A stretch of 64,000 nucleotides of DNA from Paracoccaceae bacterium. Its GTDB lineage: Bacteria > Pseudomonadota > Alphaproteobacteria > Rhodobacterales > Rhodobacteraceae. Within the stretch, counting starts at the first letter, position 1. The number at the start of each line of letters is the position of its first letter. The translations under genes were made by a program, and so were the position numbers. The stretch covers positions 182,023-246,022 of the forward strand of contig PAPN01000014.1 of the NCBI GenBank assembly GCA_002708925.1, written 5' to 3'. This document shows, piece by piece, positions 18,098 through 25,941 of this stretch. The notes under the pieces are model-generated. The model saw nothing but the letters and a program-made list of their open reading frames with translations, was not told the origin of the DNA and made no database searches.

Positions 18098-18370
18098 AAT
18101 AGGGCAGGAATGTGGCAACCTGCGGGCGTATCGGTGGCAGGGGGTGGTGGGAAATGTGGCGCTCTTGCGACTTTGTGTCAAGACAACCTTTGGTAGAAAT
18201 ATGACGTCAAACAATGGTGGGAATTCCGTGGAATTGTCTCGGAAACCGACCAAATGACAGGCGAGAGTGATTCGAAATAGACAGTTCTCTGGGCCTGCGG
18301 CGGCAAGTCTATTGATCCCGGAACGGATTTTGCCGATAAGCTTTTAACCTTCGTGGCACAGCGGACTGGT

Positions 18371-18853
18371 ATGAGCGATCAAGACAAAATCGAAAAACGC
18401 GTCGGGCTAATTTTTCAACACGTAGCGCGTCTGCGCAGCCGTCTGTATGATCAGAAACTGGCGCCGCATGGGCTGACCTCGGCCCAGGTTTTTGCGTTGA
18501 ACTATCTGATGCGCCAGGATGGGCTGACCCAGGTTGAGCTGGCGCGCTATCTGGGGATCGGAACGGTGGCCGTCAGCGGCCTGATCGACCGGCTGGAAGC
18601 CGCCAAATGGGTGGTGCGTAAACCTGACCCACGGGATCGGCGCTCGAACCGGATCTGGCTTTTGCCGGCGGCCGAGGAAAAGAAACAGGTCCTGCGCGAA
18701 GCCGCTGAGAATGTGAACGCCGCTTCGATGGAGGGGTTGTCGGATGCGGAAATCGAAACCCTGCTGAGCACCATGCATCACATCCGCAAAAACCTGCTGG
18801 AAGCGATGAAAGACGATCCCGACATCGTGCTGCCGCGCTCGGTTCAGGAATAG
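18371..18853 (+). CDS. MarR-family transcriptional regulator
   Basis: A 160-residue winged-helix regulator starting at the ATG at 18371; a GTG at 18353 is in frame but less likely. The recognition region runs LTSAQVFALNYLMRQDGLTQVELARYLGIGTVAVSGLIDRL (about residues 36-76). The wing has the MarR hallmark KPDPRDRRSNRIWLL, with the D-x-R-D-R-R pattern. Helices at both ends would form the dimer interface. MarR proteins bind palindromic sites near their own promoters and usually respond to small ligands, often aromatic acids. A thioesterase gene follows 9 bases later in the same operon, so an acyl-CoA-type ligand is conceivable. The facing pair of TGGCC motifs upstream is a candidate operator. 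Confidence 0.92.
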   Translation: MSDQDKIEKRVGLIFQHVARLRSRLYDQKLAPHGLTSAQVFALNYLMRQDGLTQVELARYLGIGTVAVSGLIDRLEAAKWVVRKPDPRDRRSNRIWLLPAAEEKKQVLREAAENVNAASMEGLSDAEIETLLSTMHHIRKNLLEAMKDDPDIVLPRSVQE

Positions 18854-18862
18854 GGTGCGCTG

Positions 18863-19270
18863 ATGTCGCGTCTGGACGATGCTGTGCAACAGATGTCCGG
18901 GTTCAATCGGCTGTTGGGTGGGCATCTGGTGGATTGGGCCCCGGATCTGGCCCGCACCGAACTGACACTGCGCCCCGAGCTGATGAACTCTCAGGGTATT
19001 GTGCACGGGGGTGTTTATTGCAGCTTTCTGGATTTTACCTGCGGCATGGCTGGCCTGTATTTTGATGAGGGCGAGACGCGGAAAACCTGTGTAACGCTGT
19101 CTCTGACCACCAATTTCGTCAGCGCTGTGGCGGAGGGCGTGCTGCATGGCAGCGGGCGGCGCACGGGTGGTGGGCGCTCGATCTTCTATGCGCAGGCAGA
19201 ATTGCGGGACGATGCCGGTAATCTGGCCGCCACTGCTATGGGCACGTTCAAGTACAATCACCCGCGCTGA
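18863..19270 (+). CDS. PaaI-family hotdog-fold thioesterase
   Basis: A 135-residue single hotdog-domain protein. The segment MNSQGIVHGGVYCSFLDFTCGMAG (about residues 42-65) carries the HGG motif of PaaI/4-hydroxybenzoyl-CoA thioesterase relatives, followed by the long central helix. The later strands (CVTLSLTTNFVSAV, GSGRRTGGGRSIFYAQAEL) match the family. Such enzymes hydrolyse acyl- or aryl-CoA thioesters as homotetramers. The start ATG is 9 bases after the MarR stop with AGGGTG upstream, so both are co-transcribed. The substrate is unknown, and a link to the surrounding EPS genes is not evident. Confidence 0.88.
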   Translation: MSRLDDAVQQMSGFNRLLGGHLVDWAPDLARTELTLRPELMNSQGIVHGGVYCSFLDFTCGMAGLYFDEGETRKTCVTLSLTTNFVSAVAEGVLHGSGRRTGGGRSIFYAQAELRDDAGNLAATAMGTFKYNHPR

Positions 19271-19373
19271 GCGCCAGGAATACCCCTCTGCCGCCATTAT
19301 TCCGCCCATCTTGGCCCCTACACGGTCTGAAAAACGGGGCTATACTGCCGGTGGGCAGGCAAAGGGGCAGCCA

Positions 19374-20675
19374 GTGGCACAAGGCAATCGCAAACCGCGC
19401 ATTCTGATCCTTGCGGATGAGTTTAACCCCGAGTGGCCCTCGTTGCCGATCGTGGCCTATAAATATGCGCTGGAATTGGCCAGGCATTGCGACCTGACGA
19501 TTGCCACCCATGTCCGCAACCGCGAAAACCTAGAGAAGGCGCAGGCCCCGCTGGACATCGTTTATATCGACAATGAGTATATCGCCGCCCCGATGTTCAA
19601 ACTGGCGCGGCTGCTGCGTGGCGGCGAAGAGGTCGGCTGGTCCACCTCGCAGATCATGAATTATGTCCCCTATGTCGCCTTTGAACGCGGCGTCTGGAAG
19701 CGTTTCAAGCCGCAGCTGAAGGCCGGCGAATTTGACATCGTGCACCGGATCACGCCGATGTCTCCGACGATGCCCAGCTATATCGCGCATAAATCCCCAG
19801 TGCCTTTTGTGATTGGTCCGCTGAATGGGGCTCTGGACTGGCCGACCGCCTTTGCAGAAGAACAGACCCGCGAAAAAGAGGGGCTGCGCAAACTGCGTGA
19901 CCTTTATAAGTTCCTACCCTTCGCCCGCTCGACCTATGATGACGCAACCTGTGTTCTGACCGGGTTCAGCCACACCCGTGCCGATCTAAAGCGGGTGCCG
20001 GATGACCGTATCGTCATGTTCCCCGAGATCGGCTTTGACCCAGCGATTTTCCATGACAACGGCGCGCAGCCCGCCGGGCAACGTGGCGGTGACAAGGTGC
20101 GCTTTATGTTTGCGGGGCGTCTGGTGCCTTACAAGCTGCCTGAATTGCCGTTGCACGCTTTTGCAGGGTCCGATCTGCTGCGTCAGCAGCATCTGCACAT
20201 TCTGGGCGACGGGCCCGAGCTGTCTCGGATGCAGGCGTTTATCGACGCGCATAATCTACAGGATTGCGTGACGCTTGAGGGGCGGAAAACCCAAGCCGAG
20301 GTGGCCGATTGGATGCGCGATTGTGACGTCTTCGTCTTCCCCTCAATCCGGGAACTGGGCGCCGGTGTGGTAATCGAGTCAATGGCCTGCGGGCAGCACA
20401 TGATCTGCGTGGATTACGGCGCGCCCGGCGATCTGACGGGTCATGGTGCGCGGGGGGATGCGGTTCGGATGGCGCCCTTTGCGCAGTTGGCCGAGGGGTT
20501 CCGTCAGGCGATGGAGACAGCCGTCACTGACCGTGCGCGCAGTGCCGCCCTGGCGCAGGCCGGGCGCGACTATGCGTTCGAGCTGTTCCCCTGGGCTGAA
20601 AAAGGTGCGCGGACCGGTCAGATCTACCGCGCAATTCTGGATGGGGATGACATGCAGGCGATGGCCTATCGCTAA
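19374..20675 (+). CDS. Glycosyltransferase family 4 (EPS locus 1)
   Basis: A 433-residue GT-B enzyme. The open frame reaches back into the thioesterase gene, but homologous-looking sequence starts at the GTG at 19374 (VAQGNRKPRILILADEF), which has AGGGG upstream. The C-terminal half holds the GT4 donor site: RFMFAGRLVPYKLPELPLHAF near residue 243, LHILGDGPELSRMQ, and VFVFPSIRELGAGVVIESMACGQ near residue 320, with the EX7E glutamates. It follows the thioesterase by about 100 bases on the same strand and precedes the second phosphoglycosyl transferase. It probably adds an early sugar on the primer made by that enzyme. Confidence 0.88.
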   Translation: MAQGNRKPRILILADEFNPEWPSLPIVAYKYALELARHCDLTIATHVRNRENLEKAQAPLDIVYIDNEYIAAPMFKLARLLRGGEEVGWSTSQIMNYVPYVAFERGVWKRFKPQLKAGEFDIVHRITPMSPTMPSYIAHKSPVPFVIGPLNGALDWPTAFAEEQTREKEGLRKLRDLYKFLPFARSTYDDATCVLTGFSHTRADLKRVPDDRIVMFPEIGFDPAIFHDNGAQPAGQRGGDKVRFMFAGRLVPYKLPELPLHAFAGSDLLRQQHLHILGDGPELSRMQAFIDAHNLQDCVTLEGRKTQAEVADWMRDCDVFVFPSIRELGAGVVIESMACGQHMICVDYGAPGDLTGHGARGDAVRMAPFAQLAEGFRQAMETAVTDRARSAALAQAGRDYAFELFPWAEKGARTGQIYRAILDGDDMQAMAYR

Positions 20676-20908
20676 GATCTCGGGCTTTTTTGTTGCCTTT
20701 TGACAACATCTTTCTGCCTGCCCTAAGCCCTCCGGGGAAATTAACCATGACTTTCCCACAGGTCGGCCGCACGCGCGCTTCCTATATCTTTAAGGGCCAA
20801 GCCACAAAGCTGGCCAGGGCCTGAATGCACACTTCTGACGGGGTGTGGTGGCTAAGATGCTCGATTCAAGGGCGAATTTTCGACTGATCCATAGCGAAAG
20901 GGGAAAAA
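20676..20908. other. Spacer upstream of the leader ORF and phosphoglycosyl transferase
   Basis: A 233-base stretch between the GT4 stop and the short leader ORF, with no credible coding frame. A T-run follows the GT4 stop closely (20690-20695), but no clear stem precedes it, so I do not call a terminator. A promoter for the leader ORF/PGT/BY-kinase unit is expected here, but no convincing -35/-10 pair could be assigned. Confidence 0.5.
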
Positions 20909-21025
20909 ATGTCTTTTCAAATCGCTAAAATTATCGGAGAAATTACCTCAATGAGGGCAAAAAATTGCCCCAAAGGCGAAATACGCCTGAACGAGCAGAT
21001 AAAGATCACCGAGGCAGGTGCGTAA
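20909..21025 (+). CDS. 38-codon leader ORF overlapping the phosphoglycosyl transferase start
   Basis: A short frame from the ATG at 20909-20911 to the TAA at 21023-21025, translating to a 38-residue basic peptide (MSFQIAKIIGEITSMRAKNC and 18 more). AAAGGGG stands 6 bases before the ATG, a stronger ribosome-binding site than most genes here. Its stop shares one base with the downstream start (TAATG), which would couple translation of the two. Two inverted repeats (GGGCAA/TTGCCC at 20955-20970 and AGGCG/CGCCT at 20974-20988) fall inside it. This could be a small protein partner or a leader peptide setting expression of the priming enzyme. I recognise no family, and no protein-level proof is possible here. 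Confidence 0.5.
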   Translation: MSFQIAKIIGEITSMRAKNCPKGEIRLNEQIKITEAGA

Positions 21026-21684
21026 TGTTTGATTTTGGTTCCCAAGGGATCCTTACGGATTCTGTCGGCGCGCAACTGCGCCTTCCCGCATCCGTGCGCT
21101 GGACAGTGTTTGGCGCGCTTAAACGTGTCTTTGACATCCTGATGAGCCTGTTCCTGATGCCGGTCCTGATCGGTCTGATGGTCGTTCTTCTGGTGCTGAA
21201 CCCGTTTTTCAACAAAGGCAGCCTGTTCTTTGTGCAGTCCCGTATGGGCCGGAATTGCCGCGCGTTTCGCGCGATCAAGTTCCGCACAATGATTGAGGCA
21301 CAGGTTACTCGCGGCCCCAATGACCCGCTGGAACGAGACCGCATCACCCGTCTGGGCGGCTTTTTGCGCCGCACCCGTCTGGATGAGGTTCCGCAAATCC
21401 TGAATGTCCTGTTGGGCGACATGAGCCTGATCGGCCCGCGCCCCGACTATTATGACCATGCGGTTACCTATCTGGAAACCGTGCAGGGTTACCGCGAACG
21501 TCATCTGGTGCGTCCCGGCATCAGCGGCCTGGCGCAAACCGAGGTCGGCTATGTCGAAGGCATCGAGGCCACGCAGCGTAAGGTTCAGGCGGATCTTTTC
21601 TATATCACCCATACGGGTTTTGCGTTGGAAGCTTGGATTTTCTGGCGTACTCTGATGACCGTATTCGGACGCGCCGGAGCCTGA
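21025..21684 (+). CDS. Undecaprenyl-phosphate sugar-1-phosphate transferase (monotopic PGT, ExoY-like), second of two
   Basis: A 219-residue bacterial sugar transferase starting at the ATG at 21025 with GAGG/AGGTG upstream; a TTG 60 bases earlier is in frame. The membrane helix is LMSLFLMPVLIGLMVVLLVL (about residues 39-58). The catalytic block is VQSRMGRNCRAFRAIKFRTM, then RTRLDEVPQILNVLLGDMSLIGPRPD. It should make the first lipid-linked intermediate of an EPS repeat unit. Its start overlaps a 38-codon leader ORF by one base, and the BY-kinase gene follows after 82 bases, so this unit pairs chain initiation with chain-length control. Two PGTs in one locus suggest two repeat units or alternative primers. 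Confidence 0.9.
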   Translation: MFDFGSQGILTDSVGAQLRLPASVRWTVFGALKRVFDILMSLFLMPVLIGLMVVLLVLNPFFNKGSLFFVQSRMGRNCRAFRAIKFRTMIEAQVTRGPNDPLERDRITRLGGFLRRTRLDEVPQILNVLLGDMSLIGPRPDYYDHAVTYLETVQGYRERHLVRPGISGLAQTEVGYVEGIEATQRKVQADLFYITHTGFALEAWIFWRTLMTVFGRAGA

Positions 21685-21766
21685 TCAGGGGCTGGCGCCA
21701 GACAGGCGGTGCATGGCACCAGAACAGGCAGACCGCCCGGTAAAAGGGCGGCGCGGGCGATAAAAC

Positions 21767-23905
21767 ATGGCGCATACGGGATCCAGGGGGCAAAACAGCC
21801 AACATGATGACGAGGGGCTGGACCTTCTTCATCTGCTGACGACTCTGTGGCAGGGAAAATGGCTGATCGCAGCCTGCATCGTGCTGGCCACGTTGATCGG
21901 GGGCTACTATGCCTTTCAGGTCGCGGTGCCGCGCTATGCGGCGACGTCCAACCTGGCCTTGCAGATGCGCAGCCAGCTGGTGCGTGAAGTTGACAGTGCC
22001 GTGGCCGCGATCCCGCCTGATTTCTCGGCTATGTATACCGAACTAGAGGTCATTACCTCGCGCCGGATCATGGAGCAGGTGGTCCGCAAGCTGGACCTGA
22101 CGAAAGACCCTGAATTCAACCCGGCTTTGCGGGAAATCCCGGCGTTTTCAATGGCGGGGATCAAGCGCAGCATCCGTGGATTGTTCGGGATCAATCTGCC
22201 CAATGCGCCTGAAAACTTCGATGTGGATTCTCCGGCGACGTTCAATACTACGGTGTCCAGCGTCCGTGGCTCGGTATTTGCCGAGGCCAAGCGCTATACC
22301 TATATCTTTGAAATCACGGCGCTTTCTCGGGATCCGGTGAAGGCGGGCCTGATCGCCAATGCGGTTGCCGAAACCTATATCGAGAACCAGATCGCCGTGA
22401 AATACGAGGCGATCGAGCAGGCGATCGACTGGCTGTCCGAGCGTGTTGCCGCGCTTGAGGCAGATCTGAAAGAGAAAGAGGACGCGATCAAGCAGATCCA
22501 TTCTCAGACCGATCTGATCAACGCGCAGACCCTGGAGGCGCTGAACCGTCAGGCCAAGGAAAACCGTGACCGTTTGCAGGAAACGCTGCAATCCGCTGCC
22601 GCCGCCCGTGCCGAACTGGCGCGTCTGGAACAGTTGCGGGAAGGTGGGGACATTCAGACGCTGTCTGACGCGCTGAACGATCCCACCCTGAAACGCCTGC
22701 TGAAGGAAACCGAGGTCGGCACAGAAAACGCCCGCCGCCTGTTTGACGCGCGCGCGGAGTTGCTGCTGTCCCGCGTTCGGACGGGGGCAGAGCGCTTTGA
22801 GACGCAGGCAAAGGCCCTGCAAACCGCTGTTGAACGTCTGAATGGCCAGATTGCCGAACAGGCCGAGGATCTGGCCAAGCTGGTGCAGCTGGAACGCGAG
22901 GCCGAGGCCACCAGCGTTCTGTACGAAACCTTCTTATCGCGCCTGAAAGAGACAACAGTGCAGCGCGGTCTGCAACAGGCCGATGTGCGAGTGATCTCGG
23001 AAGCGGGGCGCGGAAAATATGTTGAGCCGCGCAAATCCATGATCCTGGCCATTTCGATGGTTCTGGGTGCGGTGCTGGGGACGCTGGTCATCCTGCTGCG
23101 GCAGTTCCTGTACAGCGGGTTCCGCACCGCCGATGACCTGAGCAAACATACCGGGCTGGCGGTGTTGGGTCAGATCCCCCGATTCCCGATCAAATCCCGA
23201 TCCGAACTGCTGCCCTATCTGGTGGACAAACCCACCTCGGCCGCCGCCGAGGCCGTGCGGAATCTCAGGACTTCGATCCTGTTGTCTGATCTGGACAACC
23301 CGCCACAGGTGATCATGTCTACCTCCTCGGTTCCGGCCGAAGGGAAAACCACGCAGGCGATTGCCCTGGCGCATAACCTGTCGGGGCTGGGTAAAAAGGT
23401 GCTGCTGATCGAAGGCGATATCCGCCGCCGCACCTTTACCAAGTATTTCGACAAGGTTGTCGATTATGGAGTGCTGTCGGTCCTGTCGGGCTCGGTTCCG
23501 CTGAAGGATGCCGTGGTGCGGGACAGCCTGCTGAATGCCGATGTTCTGATGGGCGAGAAAACGAATGTGAACGCTGCGGATGTTTTCAGCTCTGAGGCCT
23601 TTCACCATTTTCTGGAACAGGCCCGCGCGGAATATGACTCGATCATCATCGACACGCCGCCCGTTCTGGTGGTTCCGGACGCGCGGGTGATTGCGCAATC
23701 CGTGGATGCTGTGGTGTTCTCGGTTGCGTGGGACAGCACCACCAAGGCGCAGGTCGTCGAGGGATTGCAACAGTTCGAGCTGGTCAACCAGAAGGTCGCC
23801 GGGCTGGTCCTGTCGCAGATCGACCCGTCCAAAATGAAGCGCTACGGCTATGGCGGAAAATACGGGGCCCATGCGAACTACGGCGCCTCCTATTACGAGC
23901 TGTAA
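21767..23905 (+). CDS. Polysaccharide co-polymerase with cytoplasmic BY-kinase domain (Wzc/ExoP-like)
   Basis: A 712-residue inner-membrane protein. Residues 15-100 hold the Wzz-type N-terminal domain with the first membrane helix (LIAACIVLATLIGGYYAF). A long periplasmic coiled coil follows, then the second helix near 425-445 (ILAISMVLGAVLGTLVIL). The C-terminal tyrosine-kinase domain has Walker A SSVPAEGKTT (Lys527), Walker A' LLIEGDIRR and Walker B IIIDTPP (Asp629). The final 21 residues contain six tyrosines, the usual autophosphorylation cluster. Walker A' has Glu where Asp is common. Such proteins set chain length and work with a Wza-type outer-membrane channel; that gene is convergent just downstream. 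No low-molecular-weight tyrosine phosphatase gene is nearby. Confidence 0.95.
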   Translation: MAHTGSRGQNSQHDDEGLDLLHLLTTLWQGKWLIAACIVLATLIGGYYAFQVAVPRYAATSNLALQMRSQLVREVDSAVAAIPPDFSAMYTELEVITSRRIMEQVVRKLDLTKDPEFNPALREIPAFSMAGIKRSIRGLFGINLPNAPENFDVDSPATFNTTVSSVRGSVFAEAKRYTYIFEITALSRDPVKAGLIANAVAETYIENQIAVKYEAIEQAIDWLSERVAALEADLKEKEDAIKQIHSQTDLINAQTLEALNRQAKENRDRLQETLQSAAAARAELARLEQLREGGDIQTLSDALNDPTLKRLLKETEVGTENARRLFDARAELLLSRVRTGAERFETQAKALQTAVERLNGQIAEQAEDLAKLVQLEREAEATSVLYETFLSRLKETTVQRGLQQADVRVISEAGRGKYVEPRKSMILAISMVLGAVLGTLVILLRQFLYSGFRTADDLSKHTGLAVLGQIPRFPIKSRSELLPYLVDKPTSAAAEAVRNLRTSILLSDLDNPPQVIMSTSSVPAEGKTTQAIALAHNLSGLGKKVLLIEGDIRRRTFTKYFDKVVDYGVLSVLSGSVPLKDAVVRDSLLNADVLMGEKTNVNAADVFSSEAFHHFLEQARAEYDSIIIDTPPVLVVPDARVIAQSVDAVVFSVAWDSTTKAQVVEGLQQFELVNQKVAGLVLSQIDPSKMKRYGYGGKYGAHANYGASYYEL

Positions 23906-23929
23906 GGCATCGCGGACTTCAGCAAGGGC

Positions 23930-25294
23930 CTAGTTTGCAGCCGTTTGCAGGCTGCCCAGCAACGAGGGGAAGAACTGCTGCACAGCGCGGCCCCATTTCG
24001 TGATCGGCTGCTCTTCGATAAAGATCACGTCATTGGGGCGCATCTCCATTCGGGTGGCCAGCGTGATGTTGATGGCGTTCCGTGCGTCCAGATGCCAGGC
24101 GGTGACGGCACCGAATTCCTCGGGGTTGGCCGAGGCCCGCAGCACGTAAATCTGCGCCGGATTGCCCGTGGATGTGTTGAAACCACCCTTTTCATACAGC
24201 ACATCTGCCAGCGTGACCTGGTGCTCAAAGGCCAACGGAACGCGGCTTTGCTTGTAGACTTCGCCGGTCAGGTAAACATAGTCGCGCTGAGTGGCGCCCA
24301 ATTCCGTCCGGGCCTGGAAATTCTCGCGTTTGTCGATTTGAACTTGCCGGCGCAGATCCATTTCCGCGTGCAGCGCCTGTAATTCGGTATAGCGCGCGGT
24401 GCGGCGCATCTCTTTGGCGCGCAGGGCCTGCGTATAGAATTCAATCGCGCGATCCAGATCATAGGACGTGTCCACAAACACCGCGTCGCCATCAAGCAGC
24501 AGGGTTTTCCCCAGTTTGGGCTGTTTGATGAATTGTTCCATCGGGATCTGGTACAGGGTTCCGTCGCGATAGATCCGGATCGAGGCAAATTCGCGGTCCT
24601 TTACGGTCAGACCGCCGGCCGCTGCCAGAGCCTCGGACAGGTTCAGCGGGTTCAGCGTGATCGGCACGATCGAGGCATTACGCACGGCCCCGCCCACCGA
24701 AACACGGTGCGAATTGAATTCGGCGACCTCCAGTGAGAAGGCCGGGTCGATCTGGTTTTCCACCAGAACCTGGAACAGTTGCGCCTCGGCCTCGTCCAGG
24801 GTCATGCCAGCCAGGTTGACCGGCCCGATGTCGGGGATCGCAATCGCGCCATCGTCGCGCACGGTATAGCCCTGACGCTGGTTCTGCGCGGCCAGCAGCC
24901 CGGTTAGCTGCTCGACGGTCGAGGCGGCGGATTTGGTGGCCAGCAGCAGCACATCCCCCACGCCGATCCGATAGGATTCTGGCGTCACCGAGGGCGGAAG
25001 CCGGGTTTCCAGCACGGGTTTCTGATCATACGAGCTAAGCGGCGGTTCGGGCAAAGCGCCCAGCCCGCGCGGGGTGCCGGGATAGCTGACCTGGGAAAAT
25101 TCTGCGGGCAGGCTGCGCGGCGTGTAGGGCTGGCGATTGGCCACGATCACCGTCTGAGCATTCAAAGAGACAACCCGCACCTCGGCCCCCTTGGTCTGCT
25201 GTTTGACCGAGGGGCTGTGATACGACACACCACAAGAGCTGGTAGCCAGCGCTGTTCCCAATAGCAGAGCTTGTGTAACTCTTTTGATTGCCAT
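23930..25294 (-). CDS. Outer-membrane polysaccharide export lipoprotein (Wza/OMA family)
   Basis: A 454-residue lipoprotein: signal peptide with lipobox ending at Cys21 (ATSSC). The Poly_export domain begins at about residue 95 (YRIGVGDVLLLATKS) and continues to the VSVGGAVRNASIVPI segment, where the first SLBB domain starts. A second SLBB-like region follows at about 325-400 (YLTGEVYKQSRVPLAF). Between the two is a charged helical insert (TQALRAKEMRRTARY) that is longer than in classical Wza. It would form the octameric outer-membrane channel matched to the BY-kinase protein. It follows yjbF after 50 bases on the same strand and ends 24 bases from the convergent BY-kinase stop. The start ATG has AAAGGACG upstream. 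Confidence 0.92.
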   Translation of the reverse strand: MAIKRVTQALLLGTALATSSCGVSYHSPSVKQQTKGAEVRVVSLNAQTVIVANRQPYTPRSLPAEFSQVSYPGTPRGLGALPEPPLSSYDQKPVLETRLPPSVTPESYRIGVGDVLLLATKSAASTVEQLTGLLAAQNQRQGYTVRDDGAIAIPDIGPVNLAGMTLDEAEAQLFQVLVENQIDPAFSLEVAEFNSHRVSVGGAVRNASIVPITLNPLNLSEALAAAGGLTVKDREFASIRIYRDGTLYQIPMEQFIKQPKLGKTLLLDGDAVFVDTSYDLDRAIEFYTQALRAKEMRRTARYTELQALHAEMDLRRQVQIDKRENFQARTELGATQRDYVYLTGEVYKQSRVPLAFEHQVTLADVLYEKGGFNTSTGNPAQIYVLRASANPEEFGAVTAWHLDARNAINITLATRMEMRPNDVIFIEEQPITKWGRAVQQFFPSLLGSLQTAAN

Positions 25295-25344
25295 GATGCT
25301 CGTCCTTTATTGGGGCCGCCTGTCCGTCCGGCCCTGATTTGCGT

Positions 25345-25941
25345 CTACTTTACCAGCAACTCGGTTTCCATATAACCCAGAGAGCGGCTGATCCACTGCT
25401 TTGAGCGCCACATGGTCCCGTCGTCGCCGAGCCAGTAGGTATTTGCGATATTTCCCTCGGGTGAGAAGCAGGTTTCCTCGAACCGGGTGGTTGGATGCGT
25501 GGCACCGACGATGCGGATCGTGTCGGGGGCGGTGATCTCGATCCGGCATCGGAATGCGCGAAAGGTGGTCTGATACTCGCCATCCAGATAGGTGTGAATC
25601 CGGGCGTAATCAGTGCCGGCCCTGTGGCCGGACAGCACGGCGCGCGTGTCCTCGATATCGGCGGCCATCAGATCGTCACCCAGCCCGCGCGTGGCCACAA
25701 TCAGCCCGTTTTTCATCGACAGGGTGACTTCGTCTGCGGCGCGCCAGGTCACGACTTGCCCGTTCCGCCCCGCAGGCTGCATCGTGGCCAATGTTCCCGG
25801 CCCGGTCAGCGAGGCCGCCAGCAGCGGCGTTTCCACCTGATCCAGCTGTTTGCGACTGACCAGGCTGTCAATGCTGACCGGCACGGCCCGAGGCGGCGTG
25901 CAGGCGGCCAAAACCAAGAGGGCAGCAAACCAACGGATCAT
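25345..25941 (-). CDS. yjbF: YjbF/GfcB-family lipoprotein
   Basis: A 198-residue predicted lipoprotein: short signal peptide with the lipobox ending at Cys14 (LVLAAC). The body resembles the YjbF/GfcB group of group-4-capsule-type proteins, rich in beta-strand patterns, with conserved-looking stretches such as LIVATRGLGDDLMA near residue 85 and NTYWLGDDGTMWRSKQW near the C-terminus. Family members are needed for secretion of certain exopolysaccharides, but their biochemical role is not settled. The start overlaps the yjbH stop by 4 bases (ATGA), and the Wza-type gene follows, so yjbH-yjbF-wza form one unit. No yjbG/gfcC partner is present. Confidence 0.88.
   Translation of the reverse strand: MIRWFAALLVLAACTPPRAVPVSIDSLVSRKQLDQVETPLLAASLTGPGTLATMQPAGRNGQVVTWRAADEVTLSMKNGLIVATRGLGDDLMAADIEDTRAVLSGHRAGTDYARIHTYLDGEYQTTFRAFRCRIEITAPDTIRIVGATHPTTRFEETCFSPEGNIANTYWLGDDGTMWRSKQWISRSLGYMETELLVK

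Larger units (their letters stand above)
17511..18370. other. 860-base gap without a credible gene; divergent regulatory region
   Basis: The gap lies between the phosphoglycosyl transferase (minus) and the MarR gene (plus). The short open frames on both strands are compositionally unlike neighbouring genes and have no convincing ribosome-binding site. It holds a perfect 8-bp inverted repeat (17574-17593), a 7-bp inverted repeat AAGAGAG/CTCTCTT (17719-17740), an AT-rich stretch (about 18010-18060) and two facing copies of the TGGCC motif (18060-18097). Promoters for both flanking genes must be here, but none could be placed with confidence. Confidence 0.6.
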
